DNA from: Paracoccaceae bacterium
GTDB lineage: Bacteria; Pseudomonadota; Alphaproteobacteria; Rhodobacterales; Rhodobacteraceae
Assembly (NCBI GenBank): GCA_013373325.1
Contig: JABXIA010000101.1
Location: forward strand, 1-34,707
DNA: 34,707 bases
Direction: 5' to 3'
Every line of letters begins with the position of its first letter. Position 1 is the stretch's first letter. A program made the position numbers and the translations under genes. Under the pieces are notes generated by a model. It did not search any database. It was not told the DNA's origin and worked only from the letters and a program-made list of their open reading frames with translations. Shown here one piece after another: positions 1-7,786 of this stretch.

Positions 1-54
1 CTGCACGACGCCGCGCATGACGTGCGCCACGCAACCGGCTTCCCCTGCCACTAA
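1..54 (+). CDS. cbtB: Cobalt transporter subunit CbtB, C-terminal fragment (5' truncated by window edge)
   Basis: Frame 1 from base 1 reads LHDAAHDVRHATGFPCH* and stops at taa 52-54. The His-rich HDxRHxxGFPCH tail is typical of CbtB, and it sits directly upstream of cbtA. Not in the supplied ORF list because it runs off the edge. Confidence 0.85.
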   Translation: MHDAAHDVRHATGFPCH

Positions 55-58
55 GGCC

Positions 59-757
59 ATGTTCAGTCGCATTCTGACCAGCGGCCTGTTCGCTGGTGCT
101 GCAGCAGGGCTGATTACCGCCCTGCTGCAGCTGTATTTCGTACAGCCCGTGCTGCTCCACGCCGAACTCTACGAGGGTGGCGAGCTGGTGCATTTCGGCG
201 CTGCCCCCGTAACCGCTCATCCCGACCTGCCCGGCCTGTTCGCCGAGCCGGTGCGCGATGGCCTCAGCATCATCTTCACCATGCTGACCTACACCGGCTA
301 TGCGCTGGTGATGGCGGCGCTGATGTCGGTGGCCGAACGCCAGGGCCATGAGATCAATGCACGCACCGGCCTGATGTGGGGCCTGGCGGGGTTCATCACC
401 TTCCACTTCGCGCCCGGCCTGTCGCTGGCGCCCGAGGTGCCGGGTGTTGCCGCCGCCGACGTGAGCGCGCGCCAGATCTGGTGGACCGTCACCGTGGCCG
501 CCGCAGGCGTTGCCATGTGGCTGATTGCCTTTGGCGGCAATCTGGTCAGCATCCTGATCGCGGCTCTGCTGCTTATGGGGCCGCATATCATCGGCGCGCC
601 CGAGCCCGACAGCTTCTCCGGCCCGGTTCCAACCGAGATCGGCGCCCTTTTTGCCGCCCGCGCGTTCGGTGTCGGCATGGCTGCCTGGGTTCTGCTGGGC
701 AGCTTTGCCGGTTACTTCTGGCAGGCAGAAGGCAAGCGCGCGGAAGCCGCAGCCTGA
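59..757 (+). CDS. cbtA: CbtA-type cobalt transporter, multi-TM membrane protein
   Basis: ORF 17..757; the internal ATG at 59 (MFSRILTSGLFAGAAAGLITALLQLYFVQPVLLHAELYE) is the more likely start, since it falls just after the cbtB stop. The N-terminal sequence and TM pattern are CbtA-like. Confidence 0.88.
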   Translation: MFSRILTSGLFAGAAAGLITALLQLYFVQPVLLHAELYEGGELVHFGAAPVTAHPDLPGLFAEPVRDGLSIIFTMLTYTGYALVMAALMSVAERQGHEINARTGLMWGLAGFITFHFAPGLSLAPEVPGVAAADVSARQIWWTVTVAAAGVAMWLIAFGGNLVSILIAALLLMGPHIIGAPEPDSFSGPVPTEIGALFAARAFGVGMAAWVLLGSFAGYFWQAEGKRAEAAA

Positions 758-773
758 CCCCGCTCCCTGCTCC

Positions 774-808
774 TCCCCGCCGGCCGCATCCGGCGGGGAA
801 TTTCTTTC
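774..808 (+). terminator. Rho-independent terminator or attenuator hairpin between cbtA and the His-rich gene
   Basis: Perfect 10-bp stem tccccgccgg (774-783) / ccggcgggga (790-799), 6-nt loop, followed by T-rich atttcttt. Confidence 0.7.
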
Positions 809-824
809 TTCAGAGGATGAACAG

Positions 825-1325
825 ATGTCCCGCTCTCTTGCGCTGTTTGCGATCGGCCTGGTGTTCGGCGGCGGTGCCGGTTTCGTAATTGCGGCCGGCA
901 ACGGCATTACCTTCGACGGCCATGACCATGGCGACCCCACGCACCACGGCGGCGGTCACGGCGAAATGGCGTCTCATGACCATTCCCAAAGCGTCAGCCT
1001 GGCTGCAGGCCCGGATGCGCCCGGCGTTGCCATTCAGCTGCACAAGGATCCGATGGCGGGCTGGAACTTGCAGGTGACACCGCAGAATTTCCGCTTTGCC
1101 CCGCAGAATGCCTCTGCCGCAGACGTTGACGGCGAAGGCCATGCGCATGTCTATGTGAACGGAGAGAAGCTTGCCCGGCTTTATGCCAACTGGATGCATA
1201 TCCCTGCTCTGCCCGAAGGAGCTGAGGTGAAGGTCTCTCTCAACACCAACAGCCACAGCGCGCTGCTGGTGGAAGGCCAGCCGGTGGAAGCGACGATCAC
1301 CGCTCCCGCGGGCGAGGGCTCCTGA
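825..1325 (+). CDS. His-rich, N-terminally membrane-anchored or secreted putative metal-binding protein
   Basis: ORF 651..1325; start at ATG 825 (MSRSLALFAIGLVFGGGAGFVIAAGNG...). Hydrophobic N-terminus, then HDHGDPTHHGGGHGEMASHDHS, then a domain with GHAHVYVNGEKLARLYANWMHIP. Confidence 0.75.
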   Translation: MSRSLALFAIGLVFGGGAGFVIAAGNGITFDGHDHGDPTHHGGGHGEMASHDHSQSVSLAAGPDAPGVAIQLHKDPMAGWNLQVTPQNFRFAPQNASAADVDGEGHAHVYVNGEKLARLYANWMHIPALPEGAEVKVSLNTNSHSALLVEGQPVEATITAPAGEGS

Positions 1326-1355
1326 GCCGTTATTCCCGGCTTGCAAGACAAATTG

Positions 1356-1380
1356 CACGGCCCCATAGAGGGCCGTGTTC
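1356..1380 (+). terminator. Putative intrinsic terminator after the His-rich gene
   Basis: cacggccc (1356-1363) / gggccgtg (1370-1377), 6-nt loop, followed by ttct. The T-tract is weak. Confidence 0.55.
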
Positions 1381-1399
1381 TCATGTGAAAGGCCCCGCC

Positions 1400-2152
1400 A
1401 TGATTGAGCTTTCCCTAATCGGCATCGGCACCGGCAACCCGCAGCACATGACGCTGCAGGCGATCGAGGCGCTGAATGCGCAGGATTTGATCCTGATCCC
1501 CAACAAAGGCGCGGGCAAGGACGACCTGGCGGGGCTCAGGCGCGAGATCTGCAACCAGGCGATCCGGGGCGATGGCCCGAAGATTGTGGAATTTGCCCTG
1601 CCAGTGCGCGACGAAGCTACCCAGAGCTACCGCAAGCGGGTGGATGACTGGCACGACGCCATCGCGGAAATCTGGTGGCAGAACGTCACCGAGAACCTGC
1701 CAGAGGGCGGCAAGGCCGGGTTCCTGGTCTGGGGCGACCCGTCGCTTTATGACAGCACAATTCGGATCGCAGAGCGGCTGCAGAAACTAGCCGAAATCAA
1801 GCTGACGGTGATCCCGGGCATCACCTCGATCCAGGCGCTGACAGCGGCGCATGCCATCCCCGTCAACGAAATAGGCGCGCCCTTCACCATCACCACCGGA
1901 CGCCAACTGCGCGTAAACGGCTGGCCGGACAGTGCTGATACGCTGGTGATCATGCTGGACGGGGAATGTTCCTTCCAGGCGGTTGAGCCGCAAGGCGTGG
2001 AGATCTTCTGGACCGCCTATGCCGGGATGGAAAACCAGATTTCCATCGCAGGCCCTCTGGCAGAGGTGGCCGGGCGGATCATCGAAACCCGTGCAACTGC
2101 ACGGGCGGAGCACGGGTGGATCATGGATATCTACCTGCTGCGGCGAGCATGA
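1400..2152 (+). CDS. cobF: Precorrin-6A synthase (deacetylating)
   Basis: ORF 1385..2152; ATG at 1400 gives MIELSLIGIGTGNPQHMTLQAIEALNAQDLILIPNKG, with tetrapyrrole methylase motifs GIGTGNP, GFLVWGDPSLYDST and VIPGITSIQA typical of CobF. Confidence 0.9.
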   Translation: MIELSLIGIGTGNPQHMTLQAIEALNAQDLILIPNKGAGKDDLAGLRREICNQAIRGDGPKIVEFALPVRDEATQSYRKRVDDWHDAIAEIWWQNVTENLPEGGKAGFLVWGDPSLYDSTIRIAERLQKLAEIKLTVIPGITSIQALTAAHAIPVNEIGAPFTITTGRQLRVNGWPDSADTLVIMLDGECSFQAVEPQGVEIFWTAYAGMENQISIAGPLAEVAGRIIETRATARAEHGWIMDIYLLRRA

Positions 2153-2191
2153 AGCGGGCTGCAACCAGGCAGGTTTGCTGCTGATTTGCGG

Positions 2192-3217
2192 TCAGGCAGC
2201 CGGACATGTCGTTCCCCGGACGACGCGTTCCAGCCCGCAGCACAGCCTGAACTGCTCGCGCGTGTCAGACGTGATGTATTCTGTAAACCGCTGCCCGGCG
2301 AGCGATCCGATGGTTTCGGCCGGGATGCGGATGGTGGTCAGCCCGGGTTCGATATCCGCTGATCCCTTGAAATCGCCGATCCCAATGATCGACACGTCCC
2401 CGGGCACCCGCAGACCGCATTTTTGCGCACCGTAAAGAGCGCCTTGGGCGATCACATCATTGCCGCACAACAGGGCTGACGGCCGGGCGCCCCCTGAGAA
2501 CAGCCTGATCGCCGCCTGCTTGGCCTGCGCCACGCTGTAAGGGGCCTCAGACATGCGGTGTTCCGGCACAGACACCCCCTTTTCCCGCAGTGCCTCCAAC
2601 ACCGAGTTCAACCTGTACTGCGCCCGGTCATTCCCGCGGGTATCGGGAAAAATCAGGCCGATATCCCGGTGCCCCAGCTCCAGCAGGTGCTCCGCCGCCA
2701 TCCTGCCGGCCAGACGGTTATCTGCGCCGACACAGGGCAGCTCAGATTCCTCTTCATAGTTCCAGATCGCCATCGCAGGTGTTTCCTGCTGTGCAATCAG
2801 CCGGGACGTGGCTGCCGAATGCTCCAGTCCGATCAGCGCCACACCATCCACCCGGTGCTCCATCAGCTTACGCACCATCTCGTATTCGCGGTCCAGATCA
2901 TAGCCGTGCGACGCCAGCAGCAGAGTGAACCCGGCCTGGTCGATGGCGTCTGAGAAAGCCTGTATCACCTCGGCAAAAATCGCGTGGTTGATGGTGGGCA
3001 CCACCAGCCCGATGGTGCCGGAGCGCTTGCCGTGCATCATCTGCGCCGCGCGGTTCCTGACATAGCCTAGTTTCTGCACCGCGCGGTTGATCTTCTTGCG
3101 AGTCGCCGGGCTCACCAGATCGGGATGATTGAAGGTGCGCGACACCGTGGAGGGCGACACTTTGGCAGCCTTTGCCACAGCCACGATATCCACATTACCC
3201 TTTTGATTTGGCGCCAT
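2192..3217 (-). CDS. LacI-family transcriptional regulator (GntR/gluconate-like subgroup)
   Basis: N-terminal LacI HTH VDIVAVAKAAKVSPSTVSRTFNHPDLVSPATRKKINRAVQKLGYVRNRAAQMM followed by a periplasmic-binding-like effector domain. Confidence 0.95.
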   Translation of the reverse strand: MAPNQKGNVDIVAVAKAAKVSPSTVSRTFNHPDLVSPATRKKINRAVQKLGYVRNRAAQMMHGKRSGTIGLVVPTINHAIFAEVIQAFSDAIDQAGFTLLLASHGYDLDREYEMVRKLMEHRVDGVALIGLEHSAATSRLIAQQETPAMAIWNYEEESELPCVGADNRLAGRMAAEHLLELGHRDIGLIFPDTRGNDRAQYRLNSVLEALREKGVSVPEHRMSEAPYSVAQAKQAAIRLFSGGARPSALLCGNDVIAQGALYGAQKCGLRVPGDVSIIGIGDFKGSADIEPGLTTIRIPAETIGSLAGQRFTEYITSDTREQFRLCCGLERVVRGTTCPAA

Positions 3218-3243
3218 AATCTCCCCTCCTCCGGCAAGATTTA

Positions 3244-3257
3244 TGAAAACGTTTGCA
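3244..3257. promoter_or_regulatory. Candidate LacI-family operator between the lacI-type gene and tctA
   Basis: TGAAAACGTTTGCA contains the perfect palindrome AAACGTTT with a central CpG; the outer TG/CA positions also pair. It lies in the divergent intergenic region. Confidence 0.7.
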
Positions 3258-3330
3258 ATACTATTTTCATGGCCTAACTTGTTTTGTCAACAAAAGCAAA
3301 AGCGCGATCAGCCGGGTTGGGAGGCCCTGA

Positions 3331-4842
3331 ATGGAGTTCATTTATTACTTCGGAGACGTGTTCTCGCCGCTGTCATTCCTGCTGCTCCTGGGCGGTACCA
3401 TCGGCGGGCTGATCCTGGGGGCAACTCCGGGGCTTTCCCCGACGATGGCAGTGGCGCTGCTGATCCCCTTCACCTTCCACCTGGAGGCGGTTCAGGGCCT
3501 GATCCTTTTGGGGGCGGCCTATACATCCACCGTAGCGGGGGGCGCGGTGAGTGCGATCCTGCTGAAGATTCCCGGCGCGCCCGCCAATATCGCCACCACG
3601 CTGGACGGCCACAAGATGGCCAAGCAGGGCCAGGGTGCCAAGGCGCTGCAACTGTCCTTCCTCGCCTCTGCCGCGGGCGGCATCTTCGGCGTGCTCCTGC
3701 TGATTTTCCTGACCCCGCTGCTGGCTGAGTGGGCTCTGGCTTTCGGCCCCTCGCACCTGTTCTGGCTGGCAATCCTGGGCGTCACCGTGATCGGCTCGTT
3801 GGATTCGGCCTCTGTCGTGAAGGGGCTGCTGTCGGGTTGCATCGGGTTGTGGCTGGCGACCATCGGCTTTGACGACATCATGGGTGCCCAGCGCTTTATC
3901 TTCCACCCGTCACTGGGCGGCGGCATCAACATAATTGCAGCCCTCATCGGCCTGTTTGCCATCCCGCAGGTGCTGACCATGTTTGCCAAGGGCCGCCGCA
4001 CGGAGGGCGCCGAAGTGATCGAGGTGCAGAAACATTCCGTCCTCGACGCCACCCGTGAACTGCTGCGCCGCCCACGCGCGCTTGGCATCGGCACCATCAC
4101 CGGCTCCGTCATCGGACTGATCCCCGGCGTCGGCGGCCAGATCGCCGGGCTCGTGGCCTATGACCAGACCAAGAAGTTTTCTTCCGAGAAGGAGAAATTC
4201 GGCAAGGGCCACAGCGAAGGCGTGATCGCCGCAGAGGCCGCCAACAACGCCATGGTCGGCCCGTCGCTGGTGCCGCTCTTGACGCTTTCGATCCCCGGCA
4301 GCCCCACCGCCGCGGTGCTGTTGGGCGGGTTGCTGATCCACGGCATTTTCCCCGGCTCCGATCTGTTCGACAATCACCCGGATGTGGCCTGGACCTTCAT
4401 CAACTCGATGCTGGTCGGCCAGGTCCTGATGTGCCTCTTCGGCCTCTATGTCGCAGGCCTCGCCGCCCGCGTTGCCCAGGTGCCGCAATCGGTGATGGCT
4501 GCCATCGTGCTGGCCCTTTCAGTCTTCGGGGCCTACTCGGTGCAAAGCTCCATGGGCGACGTCTATGTCATGGCCTGCCTCGGCATTGGCATGTATTTTC
4601 TGGAACGTTTCGGCTTTTCCGCCGCGCCGCTGGTGCTGGGTCTGATCCTGGGCCCGATTGCCGAGGCGAACTTCATCCAGGGCGGCATGATCGCCGACGC
4701 CACCGTTGGCAAGGCCAGCTACTTCCTGTCCGGCGGGCTGAACATCTTCCTGATCGCCGTGGTCGTCGCCTCTGTCGCCTACTCGGCCTGGATGGAGCTC
4801 CGGACCCGCCGTTACACCACCAAAGAGGAGGCGCAGGCATGA
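3331..4842 (+). CDS. Tripartite tricarboxylate transporter large permease subunit, TctA family
   Basis: 503 aa polytopic protein; GATPGLSPTMAVALLIPFTF and GLIPGVGGQIAGLVAYD are TctA motifs. Confidence 0.93.
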   Translation: MEFIYYFGDVFSPLSFLLLLGGTIGGLILGATPGLSPTMAVALLIPFTFHLEAVQGLILLGAAYTSTVAGGAVSAILLKIPGAPANIATTLDGHKMAKQGQGAKALQLSFLASAAGGIFGVLLLIFLTPLLAEWALAFGPSHLFWLAILGVTVIGSLDSASVVKGLLSGCIGLWLATIGFDDIMGAQRFIFHPSLGGGINIIAALIGLFAIPQVLTMFAKGRRTEGAEVIEVQKHSVLDATRELLRRPRALGIGTITGSVIGLIPGVGGQIAGLVAYDQTKKFSSEKEKFGKGHSEGVIAAEAANNAMVGPSLVPLLTLSIPGSPTAAVLLGGLLIHGIFPGSDLFDNHPDVAWTFINSMLVGQVLMCLFGLYVAGLAARVAQVPQSVMAAIVLALSVFGAYSVQSSMGDVYVMACLGIGMYFLERFGFSAAPLVLGLILGPIAEANFIQGGMIADATVGKASYFLSGGLNIFLIAVVVASVAYSAWMELRTRRYTTKEEAQA

Positions 4843-5294
4843 ACCGGTCTCAGCACATCCTTGGCTCTGGCCTTGTGTTCGCAGTCGGCATCTGGGTCGC
4901 CTGGGTCAGCTATACACAACAGCCTGCCGAGGCCTTCCTGTTCCCGCGCCTGATCGCATCGGTGTTCGTGGTGCTGGCAGGCTGGACCTTCGGCAAGGCA
5001 GTAATGGGACTCAGCAAAGTCGGCTCGGGCATCTCACGCACCATGTTCCTGAACATGGTGCCGGGGCTGGCTGTGATGCTGGTCTATGTTTTCTGGGCCG
5101 CCAAGGCGCTGGGGTTCTACACCGCCACCGCCATCGGCTTTTTCATCCTGCTGTCGCTCTACGATCCCGCGCCGCATTCCGAAGGCAAAACCTGGCTCCG
5201 GCGCGCGCTGATCACCGCGGTGTTCGTGGCGGTGATGTACGGCCTCTTTGCCAAGCTGCTGAGCGTCTACACGCCGCGTGAAATTCTGTTCTGA
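4839..5294 (+). CDS. Tripartite tricarboxylate transporter small permease subunit, TctB family
   Basis: ATG at 4839 overlaps the tctA stop (atga). About 150 aa with 4 predicted TM segments (MNRSQHILGSGLVFAVGIWVAWVSY...). Internal start of ORF 4431..5294. Confidence 0.88.
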   Translation: MNRSQHILGSGLVFAVGIWVAWVSYTQQPAEAFLFPRLIASVFVVLAGWTFGKAVMGLSKVGSGISRTMFLNMVPGLAVMLVYVFWAAKALGFYTATAIGFFILLSLYDPAPHSEGKTWLRRALITAVFVAVMYGLFAKLLSVYTPREILF

Positions 5295-5334
5295 TCGCCA
5301 AAACCGGTCCGAAACCAATAGGGAGGAGAAGAAA

Positions 5335-6294
5335 ATGAAGAAACTGATTGCAGGCGCGGCCATCGCGCTGATGGGTCTGGCAGGCGCTGCCGTGGCCGAG
5401 GAGTACCCTGACCGCCCCATCATGATGATGGTCTCTTATGGGGCCGGCGGGGCGACCGATTTCCAGGCCCGGATCGTTACCATGACCGCGGGCAACGAAG
5501 ATGCGCTGGGAATGCCCATCGCCATCATCAACAAGCCCGGCGCCGGCGGCCGTGTCGGCTGGAACTGGTTTGCCACCCAGGCCGATGCGGACGGATACAC
5601 CCTGGCGGCCTACAACGTGCCCCACTTCATCGCCCAGTCGATCAAGGGCGGCGTATCCTATTCCGCAGACAGCTTTGAACCCATCGCCAACTGGGGAGCC
5701 GACCCGGCGGTCTTTGTTGTCGGTGCTGACAGCCCCTTCAATTCTATGGCCGATGTGGTTGCCCATGCCACGGAAAATCCGGGCAAGCTCACCTTCTCCG
5801 GTGCGGGCCTGTTCGTTGGCCACCACATCGCTGCGCTTCAAATTGAAAAGGCTGCAGGCGTGAAGATGGCCTATATCCCGACCAAGGGCGGCGGCGCGGC
5901 GGCAATGAAGGCGGTGATCGCCGGTGAGGTCATGGGCGGCATCAACAACCTGTCCGACGCTTTCCGCGCGCAGGAGGCAGGCAACGTGAAAATCCTGGGC
6001 GTTGCGGATCTGCAGCGCTCTGACTTCCTGCCAGACGTGCCCACCATGCAGGAACAGGGGCTGGACGTTGACAATTCCTCCGTCAACTTCCGCGGTGTGA
6101 TGGTGCCCAAGGACACCCCGCAGGAGGTGATCGACAAACTGGCCGCCACCGTGCCTGAGATGTTCGCCAACCCCCGCGTTGCCAAGAAGATGCAGGCTGG
6201 CGGATCGCCCATGCACATCATGACCCGTGACGAGGTCAAGGCGATGTGGGCTGCCCGTGAACAAACACTGAAAGAGCTTCTGGCCGGGCTCTGA
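5335..6294 (+). CDS. Tripartite tricarboxylate transporter substrate-binding protein, TctC/Bug family
   Basis: Start ATG 5335 after ggagg. Signal peptide MKKLIAGAAIALMGLAGAAVAEEYPDRPI; motifs YGAGGATDFQAR, INKPGAGGRVGW and FRGVMVPKDTPQEVIDKL are typical of TctC. Confidence 0.92.
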   Translation: MKKLIAGAAIALMGLAGAAVAEEYPDRPIMMMVSYGAGGATDFQARIVTMTAGNEDALGMPIAIINKPGAGGRVGWNWFATQADADGYTLAAYNVPHFIAQSIKGGVSYSADSFEPIANWGADPAVFVVGADSPFNSMADVVAHATENPGKLTFSGAGLFVGHHIAALQIEKAAGVKMAYIPTKGGGAAAMKAVIAGEVMGGINNLSDAFRAQEAGNVKILGVADLQRSDFLPDVPTMQEQGLDVDNSSVNFRGVMVPKDTPQEVIDKLAATVPEMFANPRVAKKMQAGGSPMHIMTRDEVKAMWAAREQTLKELLAGL

Positions 6295-6364
6295 CCCCAG
6301 CCGGATCTCCTACGGGGCGCGCGCCGCCGCAGCGTGCGTCCCGGCAAAAATATCGAGGTAAGAT

Positions 6365-7786
6365 ATGAACGCTCAGGACGCACTCGCCTCCGGCACCGCC
6401 GAGGTGGAACAGATCATGGTGCGCGCCCGCACCGCCCAACGGGGTTTTGAAGCCAAGGGAAGCCAAGCGCTTTATGACAAGGCAGCTCTGGCGGCAGGCT
6501 GGGCCATCATGGAACCCGCCCGCAACCGCGCCCTGGCAGAGCTGGCGGTGGAAACCACCGGCCTCGGCAATGTGGCGGACAAGATCACCAAGAACCACCG
6601 CAAGACGCTGGGACTGCTGCGCGACATTGCAGGTGTCCAAACCCACGGCATCATCAGCGACGACCCGGCATCCGGCATCACCGAGATCATGCGTCCCATC
6701 GGCGTGATCGGGGCCGTTGTCCCCTCGACCAACCCGGCGGCGACGCCTGCCAACAACATCATCAACGCGCTGAAGGGCGGCAATGCCATCGTGGTGGCCC
6801 CCTCGCCCAAAGGCGTCGCCTCCTGCGAGCTGCTGCTTTCCTATATCCACGCCGAATTTGCCAAGCTCGGCTTGGATCCGGATCTGGTGCAGATGATCCC
6901 TGCCCCCGGCTCCAAGGCCAAGACCCAGGCGCTGATGGAAGCCGCCGACCGGGTGATCTGCACCGGCAGCCAGAACAATGTCCACCGCGCCCAGTCCTGC
7001 GGCACCCCCGCCGTGGCCGTGGGCGTCGGCAATGTGACCGTGATCGTGGATGAAACCGCAGACCTTGCAGATGCGGCGGCCAAGATCACCGCCTCCAAGT
7101 GTTTTGACAATGCAACCTCCTGCTCGTCCGAGAATGCAGTGGTTGTGGTGGATGCCATCTATGACCAGTTCATCGCCGCCTTGGCCCGCGAAGGCGGAGC
7201 ACTGGTGCCGGAGGCAGGCGCCGCTGGCATCATCACCAAGCTGTGGCCGGACGGCCATTTGAACCGCAAAGTCATCGCCCAGGACGCAGATAGAATGCTG
7301 GCCGCGCTGGATATGGCGGGCAAGGTCCCGGACGGCACCAGGTTTCTGGCGGTGGAGACCAAGGGCATCGGTCCGGATCACCCGCTGAGCGGGGAAAAGC
7401 TGAGCCGCATCCTCGCCGTCTACCGGGCCGCGGATTACGTAGATGCCAAGGCCATCGCCACCTGTATCCTTACGTATCAAGGGGCCGGGCATTCCATCGG
7501 TATTCACACCGCCCGGGATGAGCGCGCACTTCAAATGGGCCACGACATGCCCACCTGCCGGGTGATCGTCAACCAGGCCCATACCTTCGCCACCGGCGGT
7601 GCCTTCACCAATGGGATGCCGTTTTCGCTGTCGATGGGCTGCGGCAGCTGGGGTGGCAATTCGATCGACACCAACCTCAACTGGCGGCACTTCGTGCAAA
7701 CCACCAAGATCGTGCGCGAAATTCCCGCCCGCGAGCCTGCGCTGGAAGACATCTTTGGCAGCTACTGGGCGGAGGCGGGCCAATGA
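6365..7786 (+). CDS. Acylating (CoA-dependent) aldehyde dehydrogenase, resembling sulfoacetaldehyde dehydrogenase (acylating) SauS
   Basis: 473 aa ALDH-fold protein: GVIGAVVPSTNPAATPANNIINALKGGNAIVVAPSPKG and the catalytic-Cys region FDNATSCSSENAVVVV. Followed by an acyl-CoA ligase, as in sauST. Confidence 0.8.
   Translation: MNAQDALASGTAEVEQIMVRARTAQRGFEAKGSQALYDKAALAAGWAIMEPARNRALAELAVETTGLGNVADKITKNHRKTLGLLRDIAGVQTHGIISDDPASGITEIMRPIGVIGAVVPSTNPAATPANNIINALKGGNAIVVAPSPKGVASCELLLSYIHAEFAKLGLDPDLVQMIPAPGSKAKTQALMEAADRVICTGSQNNVHRAQSCGTPAVAVGVGNVTVIVDETADLADAAAKITASKCFDNATSCSSENAVVVVDAIYDQFIAALAREGGALVPEAGAAGIITKLWPDGHLNRKVIAQDADRMLAALDMAGKVPDGTRFLAVETKGIGPDHPLSGEKLSRILAVYRAADYVDAKAIATCILTYQGAGHSIGIHTARDERALQMGHDMPTCRVIVNQAHTFATGGAFTNGMPFSLSMGCGSWGGNSIDTNLNWRHFVQTTKIVREIPAREPALEDIFGSYWAEAGQ

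Noticed and set aside
6236-7783. 515-aa minus-strand ORF antisense to the acylating aldehyde dehydrogenase
   Set aside because: His/Gly-rich shadow translation with no domain; the plus-strand gene has clear ALDH motifs.
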